Source: Kaistella palustris DSM 21579
GTDB taxonomy: Bacteria; Bacteroidota; Bacteroidia; Flavobacteriales; Weeksellaceae
Assembly (NCBI RefSeq): GCF_000422265.1
Contig: NZ_AULL01000012.1
Location: 124,001-188,000 of the forward strand
Direction: 5' to 3'
Length of the DNA stretch: 64,000 bases
A program made the position numbers and the translations under genes. Shown one piece after another: positions 41,731 to 49,885 of this stretch. Below the pieces are notes generated by a model, which saw only the letters and a program-made list of their open reading frames with translations, was not told the origin of the DNA and did no database searches. The stretch's first letter is position 1, and every line of letters begins with the position of its first letter.

Positions 41731-42444
41731 ATGTCTTTAGAAAAACAAACTTTAATAGAAGAAAACCTGCTCAAAGTTTTTAATGATGAATCTTTTGAGA
41801 AAACACTTTCAGCAGAGGATTATCAAAAATACCTTGCCGGAAAACAGTCTTTAAAATTCAGAAAAGGCGAAACCGTTTTCGAGGATGGCGATACTGCCAA
41901 AGGTGTTTATTTTATAAACAAAGGAACTGCGAAACTTAGTAAACAAGGGGTTTATGGCAAAGAGCAGATCCTGCGCTTCATAAAAGAAGGCGATCTCTTC
42001 GGTTACCGTTCCCTGCTTTGCGGCGAAAATATGCAGGCAAAAGGTGAGGCGATGACTGACATTGAAACCACTTTTTTGCCGGCGGATGTTTTTCTTCACC
42101 TTCTGGAAGTTGACCCGAAACTTTCATTCGTAATGCTTCAAAAAATTGCTTTTGAACTCGGCGAATCTTCAAACACCGTGACTTTTCTTGCGCAAAAAAC
42201 GGTTCGTGAAAGACTGGCGGAAATTCTGCTTTTGCTCGAACAAAAACTCGGTACCGATCCGGAAGGATTCATCAATATTTCTCTCACGCGCGAGGAGATT
42301 GCAAATATCATCGGCACTGCGACGGAAAGCGCGATCCGCCTGATTTCTGAATTTAAACAGGACGGTCTAATTGAAGTTGAAGGCAGAAACATTAAAATAT
42401 TAATGCACGATAAATTACGGAAATTAGGTCATTTGATGAGCTAA
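41731..42444 (+). CDS. Crp/Fnr family transcriptional regulator
   Basis: A 237-residue regulator with an N-terminal cyclic-nucleotide-type beta-roll (about 30-140, FRKGETVFEDGDTAKGVYFINKGTAKLS, GDLFGYRSLLCGENMQAKGEA) and a C-terminal helix-turn-helix (about 180-225, LTREEIANIIGTATESAIRLISEFKQDGLIEVEG). The recognition helix ATESAIRLI has the E..R pattern that reads TGA half-sites. Only one cysteine (in LLCGE) is present, so there is no FNR-type 4Fe-4S cluster; oxygen sensing must be by another route, or by a heme or small-molecule ligand. It is divergent from ccoI and probably controls the cbb3 genes. Confidence 0.88.
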   Translation: MSLEKQTLIEENLLKVFNDESFEKTLSAEDYQKYLAGKQSLKFRKGETVFEDGDTAKGVYFINKGTAKLSKQGVYGKEQILRFIKEGDLFGYRSLLCGENMQAKGEAMTDIETTFLPADVFLHLLEVDPKLSFVMLQKIAFELGESSNTVTFLAQKTVRERLAEILLLLEQKLGTDPEGFINISLTREEIANIIGTATESAIRLISEFKQDGLIEVEGRNIKILMHDKLRKLGHLMS

Positions 42445-42493
42445 CCTTTTCATTTTTAATGACTTTATTATTAATAAATAAAACTGCCGCCAC

Positions 42494-43309
42494 ATGTCTG
42501 TACATTCTGAAATAAAAAAGATCACGACCGAGACTTTGCGAAAAATGAAATTCGACAAAGAGAAGATCACCATGCTTACAGCCTACGATTTCACCACTGC
42601 CAAGATGGTAGACGCCGGCGGCGTGGATGCGATTTTGGTCGGTGATTCAGCCTCGAATGTGATGGCCGGCTACGAAACTACTTTGCCAATTACGCTCGAC
42701 CAGATGATTTATCACGCGCAATGCGTGGTTCGCGGTGTCGACAGAGCTTTGGTAGTGGTAGATCTGCCCTTCGGAAGTTACCAATCAAACCCCGAAAAAG
42801 CGTTGGAATCTGCGGTTAGGATCATGAAAGAATCCGAAGCACACGCCATAAAACTGGAAGGTGGAAGTGAAGTGGAAGAGTCGATTCAAAAAATCGTAAA
42901 CGCGGGAATTCCGGTAATGGGACATCTGGGTCTTACGCCACAGTCGATCTACCAGTTTGGGACGTACAAAGTCCGCGCAAAGGAAAACGATGAAGCCGAC
43001 AAACTGATCAGTGATGCAAAACTGCTCGAAGAATTGGGTTGCTTCGCTTTGGTTCTGGAAAAAATTCCCGCAGAACTTGCCAAGAAAGTTTCGGAGAGTA
43101 TTTCAATTCCTACAATAGGTATTGGTGCAGGCGCAGACTGCGATGGGCAAGTGCTTGTATACCACGATATGGTGGGCATGAACAAAGACTTTACTCCAAA
43201 ATTCCTGCGACGCTATCTGGATCTGTATTCCGAAATTACCGGCGCTGTATCGCAATATGTAAAAGATGTGAAATCTGCGGATTTCCCTAACCAAACCGAA
43301 AGTTATTAA
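42494..43309 (+). CDS. panB: 3-methyl-2-oxobutanoate hydroxymethyltransferase
   Basis: PanB is the first committed step of pantothenate synthesis: it adds a hydroxymethyl group from methylene-tetrahydrofolate to alpha-ketoisovalerate. The 271-residue protein has [34 protein letters not shown] (metal-binding Asp residues), VDLPFGSYQ, and [10 protein letters not shown], all family hallmarks. Together with coaBC (2084) it shows CoA synthesis in this genome. It ends with a TAATG overlap to the next gene. Confidence 0.95.
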   Translation: MSVHSEIKKITTETLRKMKFDKEKITMLTAYDFTTAKMVDAGGVDAILVGDSASNVMAGYETTLPITLDQMIYHAQCVVRGVDRALVVVDLPFGSYQSNPEKALESAVRIMKESEAHAIKLEGGSEVEESIQKIVNAGIPVMGHLGLTPQSIYQFGTYKVRAKENDEADKLISDAKLLEELGCFALVLEKIPAELAKKVSESISIPTIGIGAGADCDGQVLVYHDMVGMNKDFTPKFLRRYLDLYSEITGAVSQYVKDVKSADFPNQTESY

Positions 43310-43638
43310 TGAACACCAATACACAAACCATTCAGGGAATTTTATCCATTGCCGCGCTGCTTTGCCTGGTCGTAGGATTTTTCAATCTGTTTTCTCCGGA
43401 AATCAATGATCTGCTTTACAATAAACTGTTCTACCTCTTAATTGGCGTGAGTTTCTTTTTTCAGGCGCCAACCTTAACGAACAAGAATTTTCTTTATCCT
43501 ATGTACGTTGCTGCTGCACTTTGCATCATCGGCGCTTTTCTTCCCAAAGATTCGCAGTTTGCGATGATTAAAACCATTGGACTTTTCGCCGGAGTTATTC
43601 TTTCAATTTTCAGCAGACCAAAACTTACACGACAGTAA
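43309..43638 (+). CDS. Small multi-pass membrane protein (unknown function)
   Basis: A 109-residue protein with about four hydrophobic segments (GILSIAALLCLVVGFFNLF, LFYLLIGVSFFFQ, FLYPMYVAAALCIIGAF, IKTIGLFAGVILSIFSR). It overlaps the panB stop by one base (TAATG), so it is translationally coupled, and a terminator follows. I do not recognise the family. Its link to pantothenate metabolism is only by position. Confidence 0.75.
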   Translation: MNTNTQTIQGILSIAALLCLVVGFFNLFSPEINDLLYNKLFYLLIGVSFFFQAPTLTNKNFLYPMYVAAALCIIGAFLPKDSQFAMIKTIGLFAGVILSIFSRPKLTRQ

Positions 43639-43681
43639 TTCTTAAAGGTTATAACCTGCTGAAAGTTCTGTAACTGATAAT

Positions 43682-43714
43682 ATTCTGCGGATTTATAATT
43701 CGCAGAATTTTTTT
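43682..43714 (+). terminator. Terminator after the panB operon
   Basis: ATTCTGCG and CGCAGAAT form an 8-bp stem with an 11-base loop, followed by seven T residues. Confidence 0.82.
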
Positions 43715-43759
43715 GAAAGCGATTTTTTAAGCTTAATTTCAGCTACGACCTTTTCGGTC

Positions 43760-44218
43760 TTAATATTTATTTGATTTCAGGATGCCCTCGAAATAATCAG
43801 CAAGTAAACTGCGCTCAGCTTTTGTGAGATTGGCCGCCGGATGTCTGGTAATATAAGCCGGCAGTGGCATGGAATAGTCTTTCACCGAATGCACTGAATT
43901 TTCGAGCATGTTTTTCTTCAGGTCTTTGTTCAGCGTTCCCCATTCCGATAAGTTCAGGTGCTTTCTTCCTTTTGTTACATGACTTTTTATAGACCACGAA
44001 ACTGGTGCTACATAAGCATAATCCGGATAAACCGTTTCATTGCTGTGGCAGTCGTAGCAGGCTTTTATTAAGATATGCTGCACGTTTTCCGGCGTCTGCA
44101 ATACGTTTACAAAATTATCCTTTTTCACAACCGGCTTATTCGTTCTGTCCACGGGAATAAACTGTATGACGGCGATAAATATGAGAAACCAGTAAATGAC
44201 TGTTTTAAAAGTTTTCAT
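43760..44218 (-). CDS. Heme-binding domain protein (CxxCH)
   Basis: A 152-residue protein with an N-terminal membrane or signal segment (TVIYWFLIFIAVIQFIPV) and a CYDCH heme-attachment motif near residue 55, then SYPDYAYVAPVSW-like sequence matching the Haem_bd (PF14376) family. Such proteins are periplasmic c-type cytochromes of unknown partners. It follows the Ig-like lipoprotein gene by six bases on the minus strand, so the two share a transcript. Confidence 0.85.
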   Translation of the reverse strand: MKTFKTVIYWFLIFIAVIQFIPVDRTNKPVVKKDNFVNVLQTPENVQHILIKACYDCHSNETVYPDYAYVAPVSWSIKSHVTKGRKHLNLSEWGTLNKDLKKNMLENSVHSVKDYSMPLPAYITRHPAANLTKAERSLLADYFEGILKSNKY

Positions 44219-44224
44219 TTCAGT

Positions 44225-45883
44225 TTATTTCGGTTCAGTTTGCGGCAGGGTTTCAGGAGCCGCAGTTAATGTGGGATTCGCCAGATTCCAGGTTTCACGG
44301 ATTTCCCAGAGTGGCCGGACTTCTATCTTTTTCTCTAGTAAGTACACGTCCTCGGCATATTCCTCCAGGTTCAGATCCGCAGAATCCCAAATGCCGTTCC
44401 CGTTGTTATCCACCAGGATTCGCAGTTGATATTTTCCCGGTTTTAAATACTGGAAAGTGAGTAATTTTTCTGTTCCAAATTTCGAATAACTTATATTGCC
44501 GCTCTCGTTCAGCAACTGAAGCCAAAACTTATGTTCCGGTGCGTTCTCCAGCGTTAAAATCAAAGAACCGTAGTTTTCTGTCTTATCACTTTCAAAATCA
44601 AAACGGTAAGATTTCTGTATCGACTCGTAGAATGATGATACCGTTTCCTTTGGAACCGTGAGCGCGTATTTTTTACCTTCTTTAAAGTTGGCTTTTACAT
44701 GGATTTCGTACGGATTTTCAGTAGAAATATTTGCGCTGAATTCCTGCGCCAAACTGTCGGAAACCAAGGTCCATTTCTCCGGCTGTATTTTATCGATGAA
44801 ATAATTCGACGAAATCACGAAATCATCTGCTGGAGGCAGCAGATTTCCTTTTGCATTCCCGACTGTCATCTCATTCTTGGCGTTGTAGCGGTAAAATATA
44901 GAAACCGTGTCCTGTTTTACACCGTTGTCATAACTGAATTTTAAGTTTTCGCTGGTAGTTGTTCCGAGTTCGTTTTTCTTCGCATCAAACCAGATATTTA
45001 CAGAATCGGATTTCGGAGCGTGCGTAATTTTATAATCTTTCAGTTTTTCATTTAATGATTTTACCCCGACGTTTTGGGGATTCCCTTCAAAAGTCATCAG
45101 GATTCCACCGGGAACCTCTTTCATTTCCTGATATTTAAGTGCTTTACGCGAAGGGTACAGGTTTAAATTCAGACCCGAAACACTTTTGTCCAGAATAAGT
45201 ACATCCTTTTGAAAACCCACTTTTTCCTTTCCGGCATCGTAAACTGAATTTGAGTTGGCATCTTCAAAAGCCAATACGCGGTATTTCCCTGGCGACAGAT
45301 AGTTCAATTCGTAGTAGCCATCTGGATCTGCCTTGGTAATGTAGTAGGGTTTCTGGCGGAAATTCACGGAATCTTCAGCTTTATATAAGCCCACAACCAA
45401 ACTGGCCTGCTCCGTTTTTGCCGAAGATGCTGCAATCAGACTTTTCAGTTCACCGCTCAGATAAAGGTCATCGATCTTATCACCTGTGGAAAAGGCGAAA
45501 TTATAATACTGCAGCGGATTTCCCTCATTGCTGTCAACTATCGAGTTGCCAAAATTAAAATTGTAGGTCGTGTTCGCCTGTAGTGTGTCACTCCATTTAA
45601 TAAGCACATACTTATTGGCCGTACCGGAAGGCAGTATTTTGGTGATCTTTTGGATCGGCGGCGAAATAATTAGGTTTTTGTTAATGTCCTTTAATGTCAC
45701 ATACTCATCGAAGTCAATGCGGAGTTCGCGAATGTCGCGCGGCACATTTACCCTTGCCGAATCAATATTGGTGCTCACCACTTTTGGCGGAATGGTATCT
45801 TTGGCACCGCCCACAGGAGAGCCTACACGTGCGCAGGAAAACAGGAGCAGGTTTAAAACAAAAAGAAAAACAATTTTCCTCAT
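44225..45883 (-). CDS. Ig-like domain lipoprotein (Big_5-type, cell surface)
   Basis: A 552-residue lipoprotein: signal VFLFVLNLLLFSC gives Cys17 as the lipid site. The first part, about 30-110 (PPKVVSTNIDSARVNVPRDIRELRIDFDEYVTLKDINKNLIISPP), is a bacterial Ig-like Big_5 domain common in Bacteroidota surface proteins. Later parts (about 140-240 and 420-520) are beta-rich and contain NDNxxGxWD and DANSNSVYDAGKEKVGF, typical calcium-type or dockerin-like turns. Function unknown. Confidence 0.8.
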   Translation of the reverse strand: MRKIVFLFVLNLLLFSCARVGSPVGGAKDTIPPKVVSTNIDSARVNVPRDIRELRIDFDEYVTLKDINKNLIISPPIQKITKILPSGTANKYVLIKWSDTLQANTTYNFNFGNSIVDSNEGNPLQYYNFAFSTGDKIDDLYLSGELKSLIAASSAKTEQASLVVGLYKAEDSVNFRQKPYYITKADPDGYYELNYLSPGKYRVLAFEDANSNSVYDAGKEKVGFQKDVLILDKSVSGLNLNLYPSRKALKYQEMKEVPGGILMTFEGNPQNVGVKSLNEKLKDYKITHAPKSDSVNIWFDAKKNELGTTTSENLKFSYDNGVKQDTVSIFYRYNAKNEMTVGNAKGNLLPPADDFVISSNYFIDKIQPEKWTLVSDSLAQEFSANISTENPYEIHVKANFKEGKKYALTVPKETVSSFYESIQKSYRFDFESDKTENYGSLILTLENAPEHKFWLQLLNESGNISYSKFGTEKLLTFQYLKPGKYQLRILVDNNGNGIWDSADLNLEEYAEDVYLLEKKIEVRPLWEIRETWNLANPTLTAAPETLPQTEPK

Positions 45884-45897
45884 GACTAACTTTTAGG

Positions 45898-45905
45898 CAA
45901 AAATA
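45898..45905 (-). promoter_or_regulatory. Promoter -7 element for the 45883 lipoprotein gene
   Basis: TATTTTTG on the minus strand is a perfect -7 match, 15 bases before the ATG and partly inside the end of the neighbouring gene. Confidence 0.5.
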
Positions 45906-45911
45906 CTTAAA

Positions 45912-47192
45912 TTATTCGCTGTAGGCATCTTGCGTACCGGCGTCCGCTTTTTTTCCGCCGGTCTTTTTTAAACTGTCGATCGTGCGCATTTCTTTTTGAA
46001 ATTTTTGGGTTTCGTAGGGGAAATTCTCAAAAAGGCCGGAAAGCGCCAGCGCAGAATAAACACGTGATGAGTATTTATTCCCAATAGCGATAATGGTGAC
46101 ATTTGATTTTAACAGATGGGCAAAAACCGAATTCGTGCCGTGCCACCAGCCGTTATGGTAGGTCAGTTTGTCATCGGGGCTGAAGATCTTCATGCGAAAG
46201 CCGATTCCATAATTATTAACGCCAGGTCGCTCGTTGCTGTAAGGCTCGAAGATCATATCCTGCAGATCCTGACGCAGGAAATTCTTGGCAAACAGCGCTT
46301 TGGAGAAATTAAGCAGATCCCGTGGCGTGGTATACACGTTTTTATCACCATAAATTAAATCCAGGCGATCATAAGGATAAACTTTTGGGCCACGCTGAAA
46401 AAAAGATTTTGCCGCGGTCAGCGTATCTTTCTCCTCAAAAATGTAAGTATGTGTCATCTTTAGAGGCCGGAAAACCATTTGCTGCATTGCTTCGGGAAAG
46501 GGCGTTTTAGTCACCTTTTCTATAATTAAAGCCAACAGTGCATAGTTGGTGTTGCAGTACATAAAGCCGGTATCCGTGTTACGCGCCAGTTCGGGTTTAT
46601 ACTTGATCAGCAGATTCAGGATGTCATGGTTTGTAAGAAACTTTTTGTCCAGTTCGGCGGGCCTGGGCTTAATTTTATCGATGACATACTCGTATTTCGG
46701 AAGGCCGCTCCGCTGAGACAGCAAGGTAAAAACAGTCACTTTCGGATAAGGAAATTCAGGAAAGAAACTGGTCACATGATCATCCATATTCAGTTTCTTT
46801 TCCTCAATAAGTTTCATAACTGCCATGGCAGTCAGTGTCTTAGAAATCGAAGCTACATGTAACGCGACGGTATCACTGATTGGAACCTGCTTGTTGTCCT
46901 GCGCGAATCCGCGGTACTTTTCGTAGAGAATATCATCGCCCTTTGCGATCAGAAAGCCACCCCACAGATCGCCGTTTTCCCACACATTCCTGTAATAATT
47001 GTCAATCACGCGCACGATTGAATCCTTGTTTGCCAGGCGGTTGTCTTTTCTTTTGAAAATGCCGTCGAGGTCTATATTTCCGTAGTTTGGTAACGAAGTT
47101 TCTGAGTCTGTGTCGTTTTGAGTTTCTTTTGAACAGGAAAAGAGCATAAATCCACTGAATAGGAGGATAATGAAGTGCGGTAAAAATTTCAT
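45912..47192 (-). CDS. Serine hydrolase, beta-lactamase/class C-like lipoprotein
   Basis: A 426-residue protein with lipoprotein signal FSGFMLFSC (Cys20). The penicillin-binding fold has the nucleophile motif S115-I-S-K118 (SxxK), a YxN motif (YCN near 213), and the third motif HNGWWHGT near 360. It belongs to the broad beta-lactamase-related serine hydrolase family (esterase or peptidase). No resistance role can be claimed from sequence. It is transcribed toward the lipoprotein gene at 45883 with a 28-base gap. Confidence 0.85.
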   Translation of the reverse strand: MKFLPHFIILLFSGFMLFSCSKETQNDTDSETSLPNYGNIDLDGIFKRKDNRLANKDSIVRVIDNYYRNVWENGDLWGGFLIAKGDDILYEKYRGFAQDNKQVPISDTVALHVASISKTLTAMAVMKLIEEKKLNMDDHVTSFFPEFPYPKVTVFTLLSQRSGLPKYEYVIDKIKPRPAELDKKFLTNHDILNLLIKYKPELARNTDTGFMYCNTNYALLALIIEKVTKTPFPEAMQQMVFRPLKMTHTYIFEEKDTLTAAKSFFQRGPKVYPYDRLDLIYGDKNVYTTPRDLLNFSKALFAKNFLRQDLQDMIFEPYSNERPGVNNYGIGFRMKIFSPDDKLTYHNGWWHGTNSVFAHLLKSNVTIIAIGNKYSSRVYSALALSGLFENFPYETQKFQKEMRTIDSLKKTGGKKADAGTQDAYSE

Positions 47193-47273
47193 TTAAAGTT
47201 TTTTGGGCTGAAAAATCTCCGCAAGGTAGGAGTTTTTAGGAAAAATTTACAGGGCTGAAATCATAAAGATTTG

Positions 47274-48209
47274 TTAAGGCCGCGCAAAACCAGCCAGAAT
47301 TTTATCCACGATTACCTGTGCCAGTTTTTCTTTGCTTTGAACTGTCCAACCGGCGATATGTGGAGTGATCAGTACTTTTTCTGAATGAAGAAGATAACGG
47401 AGATCCTCATTTTCAGCTTCTAATTTCTCAAAGGATGATTTTTCAAATTCCAAAACATCCAAAGCAGCGCCTTTCACTTTTCCGGATTTTAAGGCTGTGA
47501 CCAGATCTGAGGTTTTCACATTTTTTCCACGCGCCGTATTTACAAAGTAGAAATTTTTCTTCATGTTTGAAATAAAATCCGCGTCTATAAGATAGTGAGT
47601 TGATTCGGTAATTGGAATATGCAGACTGAGAACGTCCGCTGCCGCCTGTAAATCTTCAAGGGAAACCTGCGTGGCAAATTCATCTGAAAGGCCGGGTAAG
47701 ATATCATGAAATATTACGCGCACGCCAAAACCCGAAAGCCTTTTGGCTACTGCTTTTCCCATATTTCCATAGCCAATGATACCAAAGGTTTTCCCCAGAA
47801 GTTCATCACCACGGTTACCTTCTCTTTCCCAAACTCCTTCTTTCACTTCCTCTGAAGCAATAAAAAGCCTGTTCATTAAAATCAGCAACATACCCAGCAC
47901 ATGTTCAGCAACGGAATCACGGTTACCTTCGGGCGAAGAAATGAGTTTAATTCCTAATTTTTTTGCAGATTCAGTATCGATGTTTTCCATTCCCGCACCG
48001 ACTCTGGCGATAAATTTTAGGTTTGCGCCGTGTTTCAGAAAATTTTCGTCGACCGGAATTCTGCTGCGAATGATGATTCCATCATAGCGCTCAATTTTCG
48101 TTAAAATTTCAGCATAAGTTGAAGTGAAATCTTCTTCCAGAATAAAGCCTTTTGCCGTAAGCTGTTCTGTGATCAGCGGATGATTTTTATCGAGGAGCAG
48201 GATTTTCAT
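47274..48209 (-). CDS. D-2-hydroxyacid dehydrogenase (NAD-binding)
   Basis: A 311-residue two-domain dehydrogenase of the D-3-phosphoglycerate/hydroxypyruvate group. The NAD-binding loop is GYGNMG (146-151), and the catalytic residues are Arg227, Glu254 and His284 in TARGK, LDVLE and ITPHIAG. It lacks an ACT domain, and the substrate is uncertain; SerA is one possibility but the length and context do not prove it. The upstream region has a short palindrome GTCTGCAGAC at 48233. Confidence 0.88.
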   Translation of the reverse strand: MKILLLDKNHPLITEQLTAKGFILEEDFTSTYAEILTKIERYDGIIIRSRIPVDENFLKHGANLKFIARVGAGMENIDTESAKKLGIKLISSPEGNRDSVAEHVLGMLLILMNRLFIASEEVKEGVWEREGNRGDELLGKTFGIIGYGNMGKAVAKRLSGFGVRVIFHDILPGLSDEFATQVSLEDLQAAADVLSLHIPITESTHYLIDADFISNMKKNFYFVNTARGKNVKTSDLVTALKSGKVKGAALDVLEFEKSSFEKLEAENEDLRYLLHSEKVLITPHIAGWTVQSKEKLAQVIVDKILAGFARP

Positions 48210-48334
48210 TTCAATTTTATTAATGGCGAAACGTCTGCAGACAGTCTTAAATGTAAGGGCTATTTTCGCGTTAATTTATTTTAAAACAGCGTGTTACCGC
48301 ATCAAATAGCAGGTATAATACGCTTGGAAAATAT

Positions 48335-48850
48335 TTAACTGCAGAATAGCTTTTTCAGTTCTATAGATTCTGTAGCTTTCATACGCCCGGAAAGTATCAG
48401 CGAAAGTTCTTTCCGACGCATCGCGGCTTCAAATCTCGAAATTTCTTCTTCAGTTTCAGGTTCCATATTTGGGATGGGGATCGGTCTGTTGAATTCATCT
48501 ACGGCCACAAACGTGTATATTCCTTCGTTGGTATGAATCTTTTTCTGATTAATGGGATCATCAAGCCACACATCCACATAAATCTCCATCGATGTTGAAA
48601 ACGCGCGGGAAACCTTTGATTCCAGCACCACAATTCCGCCTTCGGGAATGGGGTGATTGAAGGATACGTGATTTACAGATGCCGTCACCACACGTCTTTC
48701 GCAATGGCGTGTTGCAGAAATGGAGGCGCAGCGGTCCATTTTTGCAAGAAGTTCACCCCCGAAAAGGTTCCGCAAAGAGTTGGTTTCGTTTGGTAAAACG
48801 ATATTGGTCATTACCGTCAGGGATTCCGACGCTTTTTTTGATTTTGCCAT
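48335..48850 (-). CDS. Acyl-CoA thioesterase (hotdog fold)
   Basis: A 171-residue single-hotdog thioesterase of the YciA/BACH type. Family features include PNETNSLRNLFGGELLAKMDRCASISATRHC (hotdog helix with catalytic Asp/Asn region) and SFNHPIPEGGIVVLESKVSRAFSTSMEIYVDVW. It hydrolyses acyl-CoA to free fatty acid and CoA. Its ATG lies 34 bases inside the end of the preceding HU-like gene, which suggests translational coupling. Confidence 0.9.
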   Translation of the reverse strand: MAKSKKASESLTVMTNIVLPNETNSLRNLFGGELLAKMDRCASISATRHCERRVVTASVNHVSFNHPIPEGGIVVLESKVSRAFSTSMEIYVDVWLDDPINQKKIHTNEGIYTFVAVDEFNRPIPIPNMEPETEEEISRFEAAMRRKELSLILSGRMKATESIELKKLFCS

Positions 48851-49587
48851 TTAGATTTAGGGTATTTTTTAGAACTCCATTTTTTCGCCGAAACTGCGGC
48901 TGCAGCGGTTGTCAGCGAGTCGGTTCCTGTAGAATCCAGCACCGGATTTTGGTTTTGTAGCGTATCTTTCTTTAAAGGTTGCACCGCAGGTTGGGAAACA
49001 GGTGTGCTTTTAATGTCTTCTGCAAATGATCTTTTTCCGAAAAGCATTTCCGGCTGCGTAAGCCCAAAGTAGGCAAGTGCCGCAATCGCTGCCAACAGTG
49101 GCAAAACCCAAACCAGGGATTTTGAAAAGCGGTAAGCGCGGGGTTTATTCCGATCTTTTATGGCTGCCGGTTTTTTTATTTCCGAAATATTGATTTCTTC
49201 CAAACCGTAAAAATCGGGAGATACCGGGCCGGTACGTGTTTGTTTAAAGTGAACCTTGCTGTCATCAATAGAAAAAGTACCGAAATTTTCTACGGTAAGC
49301 GTTCCTTCTTTTTCCAAAGTCAAATTCCAAAAGTCCACCTGTTTCTTTATTTCGGCTTGAGCGTCGTTAAATGGCATTCCTTTTTCTTTTGCTAAAAAGT
49401 TCACAAAAGTTTGATTCTCCACTTCGGCATTATTATCAAAGGCGATCTCCAGCCCGGGCGGCAAAATGTTTTTACCATCCTTATCCAGAAAAGCATGGGC
49501 GGTTTTCAGTGAGAAAACACCGAAACCGGGAAGCGTGGCGTGACCTTCTTTTTTCAGAAATTCGAAAAGAAACTGAGAAAAATTCAT
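48817..49587 (-). CDS. HU-like (CCDC81-type) membrane protein without SPOR domain
   Basis: A 256-residue protein in which the first 125 residues form two HU-CCDC81-type domains (LPGFGVFSLK, LTVENFGTFS), followed by one membrane helix (157-174, SLVWVLPLLAAIAALAYF) and a Ser/Lys-rich tail ending KSKWQNQKKRRNP. In Bacteroidota the homologues usually carry a C-terminal SPOR domain that binds peptidoglycan; it is missing here and replaced by a basic tail. It is probably a membrane-tethered cell-envelope or division protein. Function not established. Confidence 0.75.
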   Translation of the reverse strand: MNFSQFLFEFLKKEGHATLPGFGVFSLKTAHAFLDKDGKNILPPGLEIAFDNNAEVENQTFVNFLAKEKGMPFNDAQAEIKKQVDFWNLTLEKEGTLTVENFGTFSIDDSKVHFKQTRTGPVSPDFYGLEEINISEIKKPAAIKDRNKPRAYRFSKSLVWVLPLLAAIAALAYFGLTQPEMLFGKRSFAEDIKSTPVSQPAVQPLKKDTLQNQNPVLDSTGTDSLTTAAAAVSAKKWSSKKYPKSKWQNQKKRRNP

Positions 49588-49594
49588 AATGACG

Positions 49595-49626
49595 CAAATT
49601 TATGTTTTTGAGCGGTTGTACACAAA
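49595..49626 (-). promoter_or_regulatory. Promoter (TTTG - 20 - TAAATTTG) of the HU-like gene
   Basis: On the minus strand TTTG at 49626-49623 and TAAATTTG at 49602-49595 are separated by 20 bases. The ATG follows seven bases later. Confidence 0.65.
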
Positions 49627-49885
49627 TAAAAGGCTGCCGCGGAAATGGACTTTCAAATTGACTTCATTTGCATTTCAAATCATTTCAGATTTATATATTT
49701 TCTGTTAACCGCGGTCTAATAATCCATATCTATTCAACCAATTACGTTACTGAAGCACTTTATAGACCTTAGTAAAAGTTTTTGCTGTTTGCCGCTGATT
49801 AATAAAGTCAGCCCGCTCAATCATTGTGGAAAATAATTTCCTGTTGACCGCCATTTAATTCACCTAAATAATTGCCAGTCAAACA
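49627..49885. other. Non-coding stretch between the HU-like gene and the TonB receptor
   Basis: About 260 bases with no gene. I see AT-rich sequence, no clear hairpin with T run and no convincing repeat. It must hold the end of the receptor transcript. Confidence 0.6.

Noticed and set aside
48233-48242. Palindrome GTCTGCAGAC as an operator of the dehydrogenase gene
   Set aside because: A 10-base palindrome occurs by chance often enough; no second copy or regulator nearby.
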